In this document: one piece after another, positions 44,681 through 54,494 of the stretch
How positions within the stretch are numbered: position 1 is the stretch's first letter
Layout of the letters: each line of letters starts with the position of its first letter
Assembly: GCA_947462335.1 (NCBI GenBank)
Contig: OX381717.1
Location: forward strand, 14,375,166-14,439,165
Length of the DNA: 64,000 nt
Source: Harmothoe impar
Lineage: Eukaryota; Annelida; Polychaeta; Phyllodocida; Polynoidae
Direction of reading: 5' to 3'
The notes under the pieces: generated by a model
Database searches by the model: none
What the model saw: the letters and a program-made list of their open reading frames with translations, nothing else
Told to the model about the DNA's origin: nothing
Made by a program: the position numbers and the translations under genes

Positions 44681-46906
44681 ATGCCTGGTGAGAAGGTGGA
44701 TACACCTAGCACAAACAAGCGGAACCATTCCGCTACAGAAAGTAGTTCCCCGGACTCGAGATCACCGGAGAGTAAAAAACAATCCACAGGCTCTGAATTG
44801 GCAATACAACCTAACCATATCTTTGAACAAGATATAGAGCGCGATTTGTTGACCGGTATACACTTACAGAATGAAAATGCAAATACTGACCTAGTTTCAA
44901 ACAGCGCTGAGACGTTAGCAATGACGTCACGGCCGCCCGCGCCAAATGTTGAGAAGGCGGGGCTCGTAAGGGGAAGTGGTTTAGCTCCCAATGTATTAAG
45001 TCAGGTAGCTGAGTCCTCCGAGCATGACGATAACATGCCCACACATACGCAGTTGGGTGCAGAGGGAGGGGTTGGGGCCTTGTTGGGGGGTGGGGGGACC
45101 TTGGGAGAGGGAATTGACAAACACACTGAAGAGGTGCTAGTTGGGAATTTAGACTTGGAAATTCTTGGGAATGTTGTAGGGAAACAAATGAGGGTCATGA
45201 AGGGAGACCTGATGAGGGAGTTTGCCGAGCTCTTGGATTCACAAAGGTCAAATACTGATGGTAGATTGGAAACCTTGGAAAATGATTCCAAATTCTATGA
45301 TGAAAAAGTCCGCCTACTGATGACAGATTGTGATGAATTTTCAGATGAAAAAGGCATAAGGCGGGCGGAGGTAACTAGATTAGAGGAGGAAGCTGATGAG
45401 AGGGAAACCCTGAGAGATAAATCTATGAAAGATTTGGAAGAAAGGCTGTTAGAGAGATTGAATAGTGTTGACCAGAAATTGGTCAGCTTGGAATCAAAGC
45501 TAGATAATGAGATAAGCACAGTCTCCCGTGCCATCGGGACTGCCAAATTTGACCTATACAACACAATTGATGAGGAAGTAAACAAAGTCAAAAAATTAGT
45601 CACTGAGGTCAGGGAAGCTCAAACTGATAAGATGAAAGAGGTGGAAGGGTGCTTAAATAATCTCACCAGACAAGTTGGTGAGATAATTTTAGAGAGGAGA
45701 AATGGAGCTGTTCAATATGAGGAAAATACATATGCACAGATTGTGTCAAACATGCGTACAGTTAAGCACTGCAGTCAGTCACCAGACAGGAATATCATTG
45801 TCTATGGCCTAGAAACAGATCAAGATCAAAACTTAGAAGTGGTTATCACCACTCTGATGGAGAAATTGGAGGTAAAAAGCAAGCCAGGAGACTTCATTGA
45901 AATTATCCGTTTAAAGGCCCGTACACCTGTGAAAGACAATGCAAAGCCCCCCAAACAAAGAGTACCAATATTAATTGCATGCAGCAACCTGGCTATACGC
46001 TCAGCCATCATGAGTAGACGTTGGAAATTGGGAGGGCAAAGAGAAACAGAAAATCAGCAGAGAGAAAAAATATGGCTGGCGCCTGATGAATCCAAAGAGA
46101 TCAGAGATGCTAGATCCAGAGGCAGAGCCATTGTCAAAGCAGCTGTGGAAAGTGGTGTAAATGCCAAATCTGAGAAAAATGGCATAATTATTAAAGATCA
46201 GAAGTTCAATTACTCGAGCCTGAAAGATGTGCCAGACTGCTACCGGGTAGTGGGAGGAGTTGACTTGGGAATTGAGACTGCCGCCCCTTACGAACCCCAA
46301 AACCGGGGTGGAGGTGGTGGTGGCCGTAAACAAAGACCAGTCACCGGGGAGAGAGGAGACGACTCGGTACACATTCAGGAGACAAAGGCCGGCATAATCT
46401 ACCAGGGTAAGAAAGCACACTTCTCAAATTGGTACCAATGTAAAGTCAAGTTCATATTTGAGGAGGTTGAGAGGGAGTATTCTAGCGTGGAACAGGGGTA
46501 CTTTCATATCAGATTGTTGGTGATTGGAAAACTCGATGTGGCCGCTGAAATTTTCAAAATGAATGACCCAAGGAAAATCAAAGAGCTTGGAGACAAGCTA
46601 CAAAATAGAGTTCCCCCTGCACATAAATTTTGGGATTTGGAGCGAAGCCTCATGTCTGACCTCATGACTGCAAAGTATGGGCAAAATGAAGCGGAGAGAG
46701 ACCTACTAGTAAAATCTGGGTCAACTCCTCTGATAGAAGCCACCGGAAGTCGTAAGTGGGGCAGTGGGTGGCCTTGGGACAATAGAAGCAAAAATGAAAA
46801 GTACAACGACCCGAACCTAGTCATGCCAGGTAAAAATCTGCATGGAAACCTCCTAGAGGAGGTGAGAACCATGTACCGGCTGAGAGCTTTAGCCCCTAAA
46901 AGCTGA
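44681..46906 (+). CDS. LINE ORF1: coiled coil, RRM-like core, C-terminal NADAR domain
   Basis: 741 residues. Residues 1-150 are polar and low-complexity. Residues 190-340 are strongly heptad-like (coiled coil, LEERLLERLNSVDQKLVSLE). Residues 368-450 form an RRM-like module (RNIIVYGLE … FIEIIRLKAR … VPILIACSNLAIRSAIM), with a basic trailing region to 515, as in L1/CR1-type ORF1 RNA-binding proteins. After a Gly-rich linker (543-550), residues 571-735 fit the NADAR (YbiA/DUF1768) fold pattern: FSNW at 581, SVEQGY at 602, W651 followed by MSDLMTAKYGQN, PLIEATGSRKWGSGW at 683-697, and GKNLHGNLLEEVR at 717-729. NADAR enzymes act on N-glycosidic bonds, and some remove ADP-ribose from guanosine in DNA. 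Its presence in a LINE ORF1 is unusual. ORF2 follows after 195 bases. Confidence 0.85.
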   Translation: MPGEKVDTPSTNKRNHSATESSSPDSRSPESKKQSTGSELAIQPNHIFEQDIERDLLTGIHLQNENANTDLVSNSAETLAMTSRPPAPNVEKAGLVRGSGLAPNVLSQVAESSEHDDNMPTHTQLGAEGGVGALLGGGGTLGEGIDKHTEEVLVGNLDLEILGNVVGKQMRVMKGDLMREFAELLDSQRSNTDGRLETLENDSKFYDEKVRLLMTDCDEFSDEKGIRRAEVTRLEEEADERETLRDKSMKDLEERLLERLNSVDQKLVSLESKLDNEISTVSRAIGTAKFDLYNTIDEEVNKVKKLVTEVREAQTDKMKEVEGCLNNLTRQVGEIILERRNGAVQYEENTYAQIVSNMRTVKHCSQSPDRNIIVYGLETDQDQNLEVVITTLMEKLEVKSKPGDFIEIIRLKARTPVKDNAKPPKQRVPILIACSNLAIRSAIMSRRWKLGGQRETENQQREKIWLAPDESKEIRDARSRGRAIVKAAVESGVNAKSEKNGIIIKDQKFNYSSLKDVPDCYRVVGGVDLGIETAAPYEPQNRGGGGGGRKQRPVTGERGDDSVHIQETKAGIIYQGKKAHFSNWYQCKVKFIFEEVEREYSSVEQGYFHIRLLVIGKLDVAAEIFKMNDPRKIKELGDKLQNRVPPAHKFWDLERSLMSDLMTAKYGQNEAERDLLVKSGSTPLIEATGSRKWGSGWPWDNRSKNEKYNDPNLVMPGKNLHGNLLEEVRTMYRLRALAPKS

Positions 46907-47101
46907 AGGGAAATACTCAAGACTTTGAGTTAATAATTAAAGTAAGCCATAGGGTCATGGTTAATTGTATATATATATATTATACATAGCTTACTGGGAA
47001 AATTAAAAATTTATTGTGAATTGAGAATTTTCAAAATGAATTGTAGTAAGTAAATGAGCAACATTAAAATGTAACTCTATTGCAATTCAACAGTGGCGAC
47101 C

Positions 47102-47914
47102 ATGGCACTATTGGTATCAGGTGACTCGAGGGCAGTGGGCCTTGCAGCGCTAATCAACGATGCCCTGGGCGACAACCATGCATATTATAATGTAAGTGAA
47201 TGTGCTAAGAGCTCCAGGAACATTCAAAAGATACAACATTACACCCTATTGGAATTAGAAAATCAACATTATGACGTGGTCTTTCTAATAGCTGGCACGT
47301 GTGACGTCACAAAGAAAAGATATGTACAAGGAAGTAGACAAATCTATTACCCACATGTCAACGAGGCCACCTGTAGAGCAGTAGTATCTGTAAGATTGAG
47401 TGAGATGATGAGGAAATTCAACAATCTCTACCCTGACACCAAATTCATAATCTGCACCCTATACGGTATGCATTTGAAGACCTTCAATCACGCTGTGTTT
47501 GAGGACCCCAACCAACAAATGTTGAATCGCTCGATCAAACTTCTAAAGGGAGACATAAGATATATAAATAGACTCTATGGTGTCCCAACAGTAAACCTGC
47601 ATACAATCTTTCATAGAAACAGATATAATAAGAACAGAAAAGGGAAGAAAACTAGTGCAGCCAGCAGGTTTGTTTGTCAGTACAAAAAGAAAATGAGAGA
47701 TGGGTGTCACCCTACTGAGGACTACCAGAAGGTGGTTGCAGCTAGAATTGCGGTGGCTGTCAAAGCACTCCTCCCAATTCCCATGGCAGTAGAGTTTGAT
47801 CCTGACCAAGCCGAGGATGATCACTGGGGTTTTGAGATTGACGATGAAGATGAAGATGTGGGCCTGAATATGGATGGAATCCTTCATAGAATACGCAATA
47901 TTTACCTTGGGTAG
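47102..47914 (+). CDS. LINE ORF2: SGNH/GDSL-type hydrolase
   Basis: 270 residues from the ATG at 47102 (good context, gcgaccATGG; upstream codons are not ATG). Block I is VSGDSR with Ser9 as nucleophile. Block V is DGCHPTEDY with Asp200 and His203 completing the triad. Block III, normally GxND, reads AGTCDVT (residues 64-70), so the oxyanion Asn is replaced by Cys. SGNH hydrolases cleave esters and are known as accessory proteins in some CR1-type LINEs and Ngaro elements; the substrate there is unknown. After the hydrolase domain there is an acidic tail (DDEDEDVG, residues 247-254). It lies between ORF1 and the long spacer on the same strand, clearly part of the same insertion. Confidence 0.82.
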   Translation: MALLVSGDSRAVGLAALINDALGDNHAYYNVSECAKSSRNIQKIQHYTLLELENQHYDVVFLIAGTCDVTKKRYVQGSRQIYYPHVNEATCRAVVSVRLSEMMRKFNNLYPDTKFIICTLYGMHLKTFNHAVFEDPNQQMLNRSIKLLKGDIRYINRLYGVPTVNLHTIFHRNRYNKNRKGKKTSAASRFVCQYKKKMRDGCHPTEDYQKVVAARIAVAVKALLPIPMAVEFDPDQAEDDHWGFEIDDEDEDVGLNMDGILHRIRNIYLG

Positions 47915-50253
47915 CCTGGTGCAACCCCAGGTAGGCTGGTAATAAAACTAAAGCTAAAATTATATTTCTTCTGAATCATTTCAAAATTTCAAAATTTAGG
48001 TTCCAACAATCGATGATTAGGTAATATCAGGCGTTACAAATAATACCACTTATTTGAGTACTTTCCTGCTTTTTGATTTAATTGATAAATTCCCATTTCA
48101 AATTCAAAATTGATTGAACTGCTGGATAAAGATAAATTGATATTGAATTACTGAAGGTATTGTCAGTTAGCACCTCCCAGTGGCATGTCGGTCTATTAGA
48201 AGTTGTAGTAACTTCCTTGATGCCCGGTTTGCCCTCGGTACTGGGTCATGATGCTCATTGACCATATTGTCCAGTATCATGCTCCTACGTTGGGGAAACA
48301 TGATACTGATCCCCTAAAAGCACTGAACTCTCAGTATTGATATTAATTATTGAATTCAAATCACCTTGGCATATCCGTAATAGATACTGACTTGCAGGGT
48401 TTGAACTTACTACTGCGCATATCAAACCATTTTGTTGTAATTATTTGTTGTTAAAATTACTCCATGCCTAGTTGTCGTTTGGGATAGGATTAGTTTTTTT
48501 GATCAGTATGATGATGATTGATTTACTTGATATTGATATTGTCTGATTGATATATTGGCCTCATAGGTAGAAGTTATAATGACTTCCGCTGAAGCAGGGT
48601 GAGATTTACCTGTTTGAGACCACTAGAACCCCAGTAGCGAGGTGGATTTGTATATTAACATTGTAGAAATGAATATTGATCAAAGTTATAGTGACTTCTG
48701 TTGATATGGATATTGATACATGATACAAATCGCGTATGAGACTTTAAAGTTGGAACAAAATGGTTGATCAATATTTATCCAGCGGACAAGTTAGCTGTAT
48801 AGACTGTGATGTAGGAGCGCGTGTAGAAGTTGTAATGACTTCCATATCACGTGATAAATTTTGAGAGATTATGTTGTTTTTGTCATTTAATTAGAGCTTG
48901 TTTGTCGTTCAATGTTTTGATATAACCGTCTTTGTGATGATGATGATAATGATTGTAGGTTGTAAGAAACTCTGTATTGCCAGGCTGTCATTATTATTCT
49001 TATTATTGAAATAACTACATGTGATACACGATATTTTTGGTCCCTTGATACTGGCATTATACACATATACATGATGGTTTGTAAGAAGTTATGATGACTT
49101 CTGCCCCATCACTACCGCTATCCCCGTCATCGTCATGAACCTCGTTATCATCATGTAGTCATCATTATGACTTGTATTTAATTTGATTGGATTTAATTAG
49201 AATTGCTTTACTTTGACTATGAATATTTAATCAGGATTAACATACTGTTGGTTTTTTGGGCGTAATTGTCCTGGTGTTGATTGAAGTTTTGTTTGTTTTT
49301 TTTGATTACTGCATCTTGCCTAATCGTTCAATACCGTCATGTCATGGTGTGACACATTTGTGTATTGGAAACTGTGAATACTATATTAAAAATTAAACAT
49401 TAGTAATGGAGAGTTTACAGTATTTATGTGTTGTTATTCATTGAAAAATAAGTAATAAATTGGATATGAATATAGTTCAACAACGTTAAAACACTAAAGC
49501 CCAATTTCATATTGAATCATACTTGACTTTAACTTGAACTTATTTTAGTTAAATTGTATTAAATTCAGATGATAGTATGCCCCTTTTTTCCCGGGGAGTC
49601 CTTCTTTGCTTCCTTGCTTGTTTGTTTGTTTAAATATCTTGTCTGTTTCCGCTACTACCGGTACTTGTTAGTATTATTATTATTATTTATTATTATTGTT
49701 ACTTTTTCATCTTCACTGTCGTCGGCATTACCGCCATCATTATCATTATCATTGTGTCAATGCTTAATATTAATAACATTATTAATGTTGTTTGGTAACA
49801 CTACTTAATGTTACTATATTGTTTTAATCTGATTGCATTTCATTTTTAATCGAATTTTTTAATGAATATTGTTGCTAATGCTGTTTGTCTGGGTGCCCCT
49901 ACTTCCCTCCCCCCCCCCCTGTATTTTTTGTCCCTTTAATCCATTATTCTTTTGTATCCACCCTGTGATGTGATTAGTTAAAGAAAGGGAAGTGTGCCTT
50001 CCCTGAAATGATTTACACTGGAGTAAAGTCCATTATCATTTACACCTTAGATCCAACCACCGTAGAGCTGCTCTCTATTAAACCTCTTGCAGAACATTAA
50101 GTTGTGAGATCTGTAAGGGGTTATCTTGGGCTCTGGGTTGGTAAGCTAGGGCCTATCATATTTTTTGTATATATTCTTTGTTTGTTATTTAATTTCTTGT
50201 ATTATTGTAAATACCAACTTGTTTTCTTTTGGACATTCTGGACTGCTGTTGTG
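47915..50253 (+). promoter_or_regulatory. LINE inter-ORF spacer with a hairpin family
   Basis: 2.3 kb without an ORF of note. Five hairpins share a 7-nt loop of type TRTRRTG (TGTAGTA in one) on a GAAGT/ACTTC stem: 48199-48215, 48570-48586, 48683-48697 (shorter stem), 48826-48842, 49085-49101. There is also a perfect 10-bp stem at 48272-48281/48299-48308 (CAGTATCATG/CATGATACTG). Trinucleotide-like ATT/ATC runs occur at 48930-48970 and 49670-49760. Such a long leader before the RT ORF suggests internal initiation or a separate transcript; this is inferred. Confidence 0.65.
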
Positions 50254-53181
50254 ATGACTACTACAAGATTATGTGATTTTTTGAAGACTACGGGATTGAA
50301 GATGGTACATTTGAACACGAGGAGCATGTACAAAAAACGTCAAGACATATTTGATCAGCTTGATGGCACGGACATTGTCACTATGAGTGAAACTTGGCTA
50401 CACCCTGAATATGATGATGATTTGATAAATTGGGAAGGCATGAAATTGTTTAGACAAGACCGGGCAAGAAAAAAGGGAGGTGGTATTGTTATGTACGTGC
50501 GTGATGACCTAGATTGTGATGTAGAAATAAGAACTGACCTGTGTTTAAATGACAAGAATTTGGAATGCTTTGTCATGGATTTATCCTTAAAAAGCGAGAA
50601 GAAAATTCAGATTGTAACTCTTTATAGGCCGCCGAGTGGTAAACTTGATGTATTCTTTCAGTGTGTCAAAAAGATAATGAAGAGTGCCATTCAAGGCGAT
50701 ATTGAGCAATGGATTTTAGGTGATATTAATATTAACACCCTCAGAGAAGGTACAGCCTCAAGTGTTTCTCTTAGTGATCTCTGTAAATTTCAAGGTTATC
50801 ACAAATTAATACATCAGTGTACTAGGCCTTATAAAAACACCGTATCTTGCCTTGATAACATATTAACCTCTTATAATGGTGATTTCACAGCTGGTGTTTT
50901 AAATTTTTTGGTGAGTGATCACTTACCAGTTTTTGCTGTTAAAACTAAGCTAAAAATTGAATATTTAAAAAAATCGTTGCGCTTGCGCAACTACAGAAAC
51001 TTTGATTTCGAGCTATTCAAAGATTGGCTTAGTGAGGCAGACTGGGAGGAATTTTATGAATTCAGGGACCCGGATGTGGCCTGGATCTTTATACTTAATC
51101 ATATTGTTGAGTATTTGGATGTAACCTGCCCTTGGGAAACCTTGCAGGTATTGGACAAAAGAAATAGATGGATGACTGGTGAGATCTTAGGTCTGATAAA
51201 TGAACGTGAGAATGCTGTAGATCAATTTCTCAAAACAAAAAGAGAGCGTCATCTGACAATAGCAAAAAAATTGAGGTGTAGGATAAATAAGGCAATTACC
51301 CAGGCGAAGTCAGACTACATTAAAAGCACCTTGGAGGAAAACCAAGATGATCCAAAAAGGTTTTGGAGGATCATAAATAATGTGTTGAAACCACAGGTAA
51401 CAATAGAACCTCCTATTCTAATAGGTGAAGATAATTTCATGAAATCTAATCAGGATTCAGTTGAATATTTAAATCACTATTTCTCAAACATAGGTAGCAG
51501 GTTATCAGAAAATATGACAGCTATGGGTAATCCTGAAAAGACAAATTACACTGAACCCTCGCCATGTACTTCCGGTAGGATAGTTGTTAATAGGTGCTTA
51601 GTGGACATTTTGTTCAGTGAGATTAACATAAATAAGACCTCAGGTGTAGAAGGGGTGCGTTGTGATGTCTTAAAGTGTGCATTAAGATTCCTGCTAGATC
51701 AAATGACATGGCTTTTTCAGCTTAGTTTTGATGAAGGAATTTTTCCTACTGACTGGAAACAAGCTCGGGTCAGCCCAATTCCCAAGACTGGTAATTTGAA
51801 ATTAATAACTAACTGGAGGCCGATATCTTTGTTACCTGTACCGTCTAAAATAGCTGAAAAGCTTATGCATATTCATTTGTCTGATGTGCTGGACAAACTG
51901 AATTTTTTGAGTAACCAGCAGTATGGTTATAGACAAGGTAGGGGTACTGGGGATGCAATTTTCAATTTTCTCAACAACTTATATGAAAATAGGGATAGGG
52001 GCCATTTGACTGCAGCCTGTTATTTAGACCTTAAAAAGGCTTTTGACAGTGTTCACCATGTCTATCTGCTCGAAATTCTTGGACAGCTGGGTTTAAATGA
52101 TCGTGTATTAAACTGGTTAATGTCATACTTGAATGGCAGACAACAGTTTACAAGGATAGGTAGTTATGTCTCAAGTGTGTCAGATGTTAAGTTTGGTGTC
52201 CCACAGGGATCTGTTCTTGGACCCTTGTTATTTATAATATATGTCAACGACGTAAGTCAAATTTTAGGGGATGACTGTCATTATATGTATGCTGATGATT
52301 TGGTAGTGTTCCACTCGGCAAATAGGCTGGATTTGATTGAGGATAGGATGAATGAAAGCCTCTCTAAACTGTCGCGCTGGTTTGTAAATAAAAGGCTAAC
52401 TGTAAATGTAGATAAGAGCAAAATCACTTGGTATGGGTCTACCCAAAAACTACCAAAGTGCAGAGGCATTACTTTCAGGCTCGATGATGTGGAGCTAGAA
52501 ACAGTAACTTGCTATAAATATTTAGGATTAAAAATAGACAGTTGCCTCAGCCTAGAGCCTGCCATGAGAGATATAACAGGCAAAGTAAACCATAGATTAT
52601 TCAGGTTTGGTAAGTTCCGGGGTGTCCAAACAGAAGTGGCAGCGGTACTTGTGTATAAAGCCACAATTATGAGTCTATTTGATTATGCTAGTTTTTGCCA
52701 TGAAGGTGCTAATGGAGGACTGCTGAAAAAACTTGATAGAATGCAAAAAAGGGGTTTGAAAATATGCTATATTGGGAGAGGCTTAAATGAAGATGCCATG
52801 TATGCTCTGTCAAAGCTACCACATCTAAAACGAAGAAGGCAGGAACTGTTGCTAACTTATATGTTTAAATTATCTCAGGATGAGAGCAGGTTGGATTTAA
52901 CACCCAGACGGGAAGGGCTCAGATCTGAAAAGCAGATCAGATTTAAAGTGCCCCGTGCCAGGAATGCTGGATACACAAAATCTCCCCTATTTAGAGGTGT
53001 TGAATTATGGGATAAACTTGGGGATTGGTTCCAAACTAGTAAGGACAAATTAACTTTCAAGAATAGAATAAAGAAACTGCCAAGCCTTGATTGCATTAAT
53101 AATAACCCTGGGGGTGTGCTTGATGAGACAGCTGATGAGGAAATAGTACTCTCCCTTGAGGAATGGCCGCCTTTGCGCTAG
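50254..53181 (+). CDS. LINE ORF3: APE endonuclease-reverse transcriptase
   Basis: 975 residues from the first ATG (50254); the frame is open further upstream only from a GTG. Endonuclease blocks are all present: HLNTRS, MSETWL, TLYRPPSG, LGDININ, SCLDNI and VSDHLPVF. RT blocks: ARVSPIPKTGN, NWRPISLLPV, QYGYRQGRGTGDA, CYLDLKKAFDSV (motif A), GVPQGSVLGPLLF (motif B), YMYADDLVVF (motif C) and YKYLGLKID. A C-terminal region with PRRE and the CR1-like end (SPLFRGVELWDKLG) follows. There is no RNase H domain. It nicks target DNA and copies the RNA by target-primed reverse transcription. No stop or frameshift is found, so the protein is predicted active. It ends 572 bases before the element's 3' end. 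Confidence 0.95.
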   Translation: MTTTRLCDFLKTTGLKMVHLNTRSMYKKRQDIFDQLDGTDIVTMSETWLHPEYDDDLINWEGMKLFRQDRARKKGGGIVMYVRDDLDCDVEIRTDLCLNDKNLECFVMDLSLKSEKKIQIVTLYRPPSGKLDVFFQCVKKIMKSAIQGDIEQWILGDININTLREGTASSVSLSDLCKFQGYHKLIHQCTRPYKNTVSCLDNILTSYNGDFTAGVLNFLVSDHLPVFAVKTKLKIEYLKKSLRLRNYRNFDFELFKDWLSEADWEEFYEFRDPDVAWIFILNHIVEYLDVTCPWETLQVLDKRNRWMTGEILGLINERENAVDQFLKTKRERHLTIAKKLRCRINKAITQAKSDYIKSTLEENQDDPKRFWRIINNVLKPQVTIEPPILIGEDNFMKSNQDSVEYLNHYFSNIGSRLSENMTAMGNPEKTNYTEPSPCTSGRIVVNRCLVDILFSEININKTSGVEGVRCDVLKCALRFLLDQMTWLFQLSFDEGIFPTDWKQARVSPIPKTGNLKLITNWRPISLLPVPSKIAEKLMHIHLSDVLDKLNFLSNQQYGYRQGRGTGDAIFNFLNNLYENRDRGHLTAACYLDLKKAFDSVHHVYLLEILGQLGLNDRVLNWLMSYLNGRQQFTRIGSYVSSVSDVKFGVPQGSVLGPLLFIIYVNDVSQILGDDCHYMYADDLVVFHSANRLDLIEDRMNESLSKLSRWFVNKRLTVNVDKSKITWYGSTQKLPKCRGITFRLDDVELETVTCYKYLGLKIDSCLSLEPAMRDITGKVNHRLFRFGKFRGVQTEVAAVLVYKATIMSLFDYASFCHEGANGGLLKKLDRMQKRGLKICYIGRGLNEDAMYALSKLPHLKRRRQELLLTYMFKLSQDESRLDLTPRREGLRSEKQIRFKVPRARNAGYTKSPLFRGVELWDKLGDWFQTSKDKLTFKNRIKKLPSLDCINNNPGGVLDETADEEIVLSLEEWPPLR

Positions 53182-53753
53182 GAAACTGTTATAGTGACAG
53201 TATCTAGGCTCAATATATACTCCAGGGCGCTGTTGTAATGATAGCGTCTAAGAGTCAGGCGTGTCAGTAGTTATAAATCTGCGGATTTCACTGTCAGAAT
53301 GTGTCGTATAATCTATGTCAAAATGAGCATGCTCCTATGATCTTTATTGTTTCTTTATTGTTTCTTATGTGCCATATGTGTCTAAAAATCCCCTAGACCA
53401 ACATCGCAGACGGCGATAACATCTGTGTGTTTTTCGAATTATCCTTCGTATTTTCTTGTAGTGTGTGTCCTAGTAGTTGTAGTTTGTCATTTATTTTGTT
53501 GTTGTACTGTTGTAAATATTTTGTTGTATATAACTTATTTATTATTGTTATCTCATATAATTTTTGTGTATATAACTGTTTATTTCATCTTGATTTTTTC
53601 ATCTATAACATGTCCATCTTTACATCATACTATGTGTGAGAAAATGAAGCACAACTATGACCGATAAGGCATCACCATTTATTGTCATAACATATACCAC
53701 AGATTGTAATTTTTGTGACTTGACAATAAAAACCCTTCAAACCTTAAAAAAAA
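53182..53753 (+). promoter_or_regulatory. LINE 3' UTR with two further hairpins and polyadenylation signal
   Basis: Directly after the ORF3 stop come two hairpins with the same loop as in the spacer but different stems: 53185-53201 (ACTGT/ACAGT, loop TATAGTG) and 53228-53246 (CGCTGT/ATAGCG, loop TGTAATG). The end carries GACAATAAAAACC (53721-53733) followed by an A-rich tail (53745-53754). Confidence 0.75.
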
Positions 53754-53757
53754 ACAT

Positions 53758-53857
53758 TACTTTACCAGTAAAATTAGAAGTTTACAAAGAGGTGACAGCA
53801 AGACGCGAACCAAAGACAAATGACATTATCTATGCGCTCACCTTATCTCTAGTTTAG
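53758..53857 (+). pseudogene. Severed 3' end of BTB gene 3 coding exon
   Basis: After the LINE the sequence resumes in the paralogue pattern: TLPVKLEVYKEVT…PKTNDIIYALTLSLV, stop at 53855-53857. It corresponds to the last ~33 residues of genes 1 and 2 (YKEV…TLSLI). It is in register with the exon cut at 44444 once the LINE and one ACAT copy are set aside. Confidence 0.9.
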
Positions 53858-54494
53858 TTCTAGCTTAACACACAGGAATTGTAGCCTTATCTGAAATATT
53901 TCAACATGTCTTTACACCAAAGCAGAGAGACTGTGTATGTGCTATTAAAGGGACTCGCTACTTGTTGCAGGATTACTGATGTTCTGTTGACTTTTGCATA
54001 TAACTCAGGATTATGTTAGTTTGATTTATCATCTGATAGAAAATCAAAAGATATTGCCAAGTCACGGTACTAACTTATATGATACAGCCATTTGAGCAAA
54101 GGAGTACCTTAACTATAGAAATGAATAGGAAAACAGCATTTTCACATTATCTGTCATGGATAATCCCCTTCTTCTTGATATTGCAACCAAACCTTCGGAA
54201 CGTTTAATGGACATCTATACAAACATTTTGGGACCAATAAAACAGGGGGTCACGGACAAAATGAGAAAGGCATGCATTTTGGAAAAACATTTCTTTTGCC
54301 TTAACTATAGGATCGTATGGGTGTCCTAGCAGTGAACAGATGTGAACAATGGAGGTATACTGTCAAAATAGCCAATACAAATAGTCGATTTAGGGAAAGT
54401 GGTCTATGTAGGAATATGAATACAGCTTAAAGAATACTTTTCATGAGCTTCGATTTTTGCCACCAGGTGGCTTCTTTAATGGTACCACTGCATG
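53858..54494. other. Former 3' flank of BTB gene 3
   Basis: Presumably the original 3' UTR. No further feature is supported. Confidence 0.4.

Larger units (their letters stand above)
44445..53753 (+). mobile_element. Full-length three-ORF non-LTR retrotransposon with NADAR and SGNH proteins
   Basis: 9309 bases inserted into the last exon of BTB gene 3. The boundaries come from comparing the interrupted exon with its paralogues. ACAT is duplicated at 44441-44444 and 53754-53757. The 3' end has AATAAA (about 53724) and a short A-tail. Contents: 5' UTR of 236 bases, ORF1 (44681-46906), ORF2 (47102-47914), a 2.3-kb spacer, ORF3 EN-RT (50254-53181), and a 570-base 3' UTR. All three frames are intact, so the copy is young and may be competent. 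The EN-RT is of the APE type without RNase H, most like the CR1/L2/Crack/Daphne side of the Jockey group; I cannot place it more closely. Confidence 0.9.

Noticed and set aside
50104..50253. N-terminal hydrophobic extension of LINE ORF3
   Set aside because: The frame is open but starts at GTG. The first ATG is at 50254, just before the endonuclease domain, so the hydrophobic stretch is probably untranslated.
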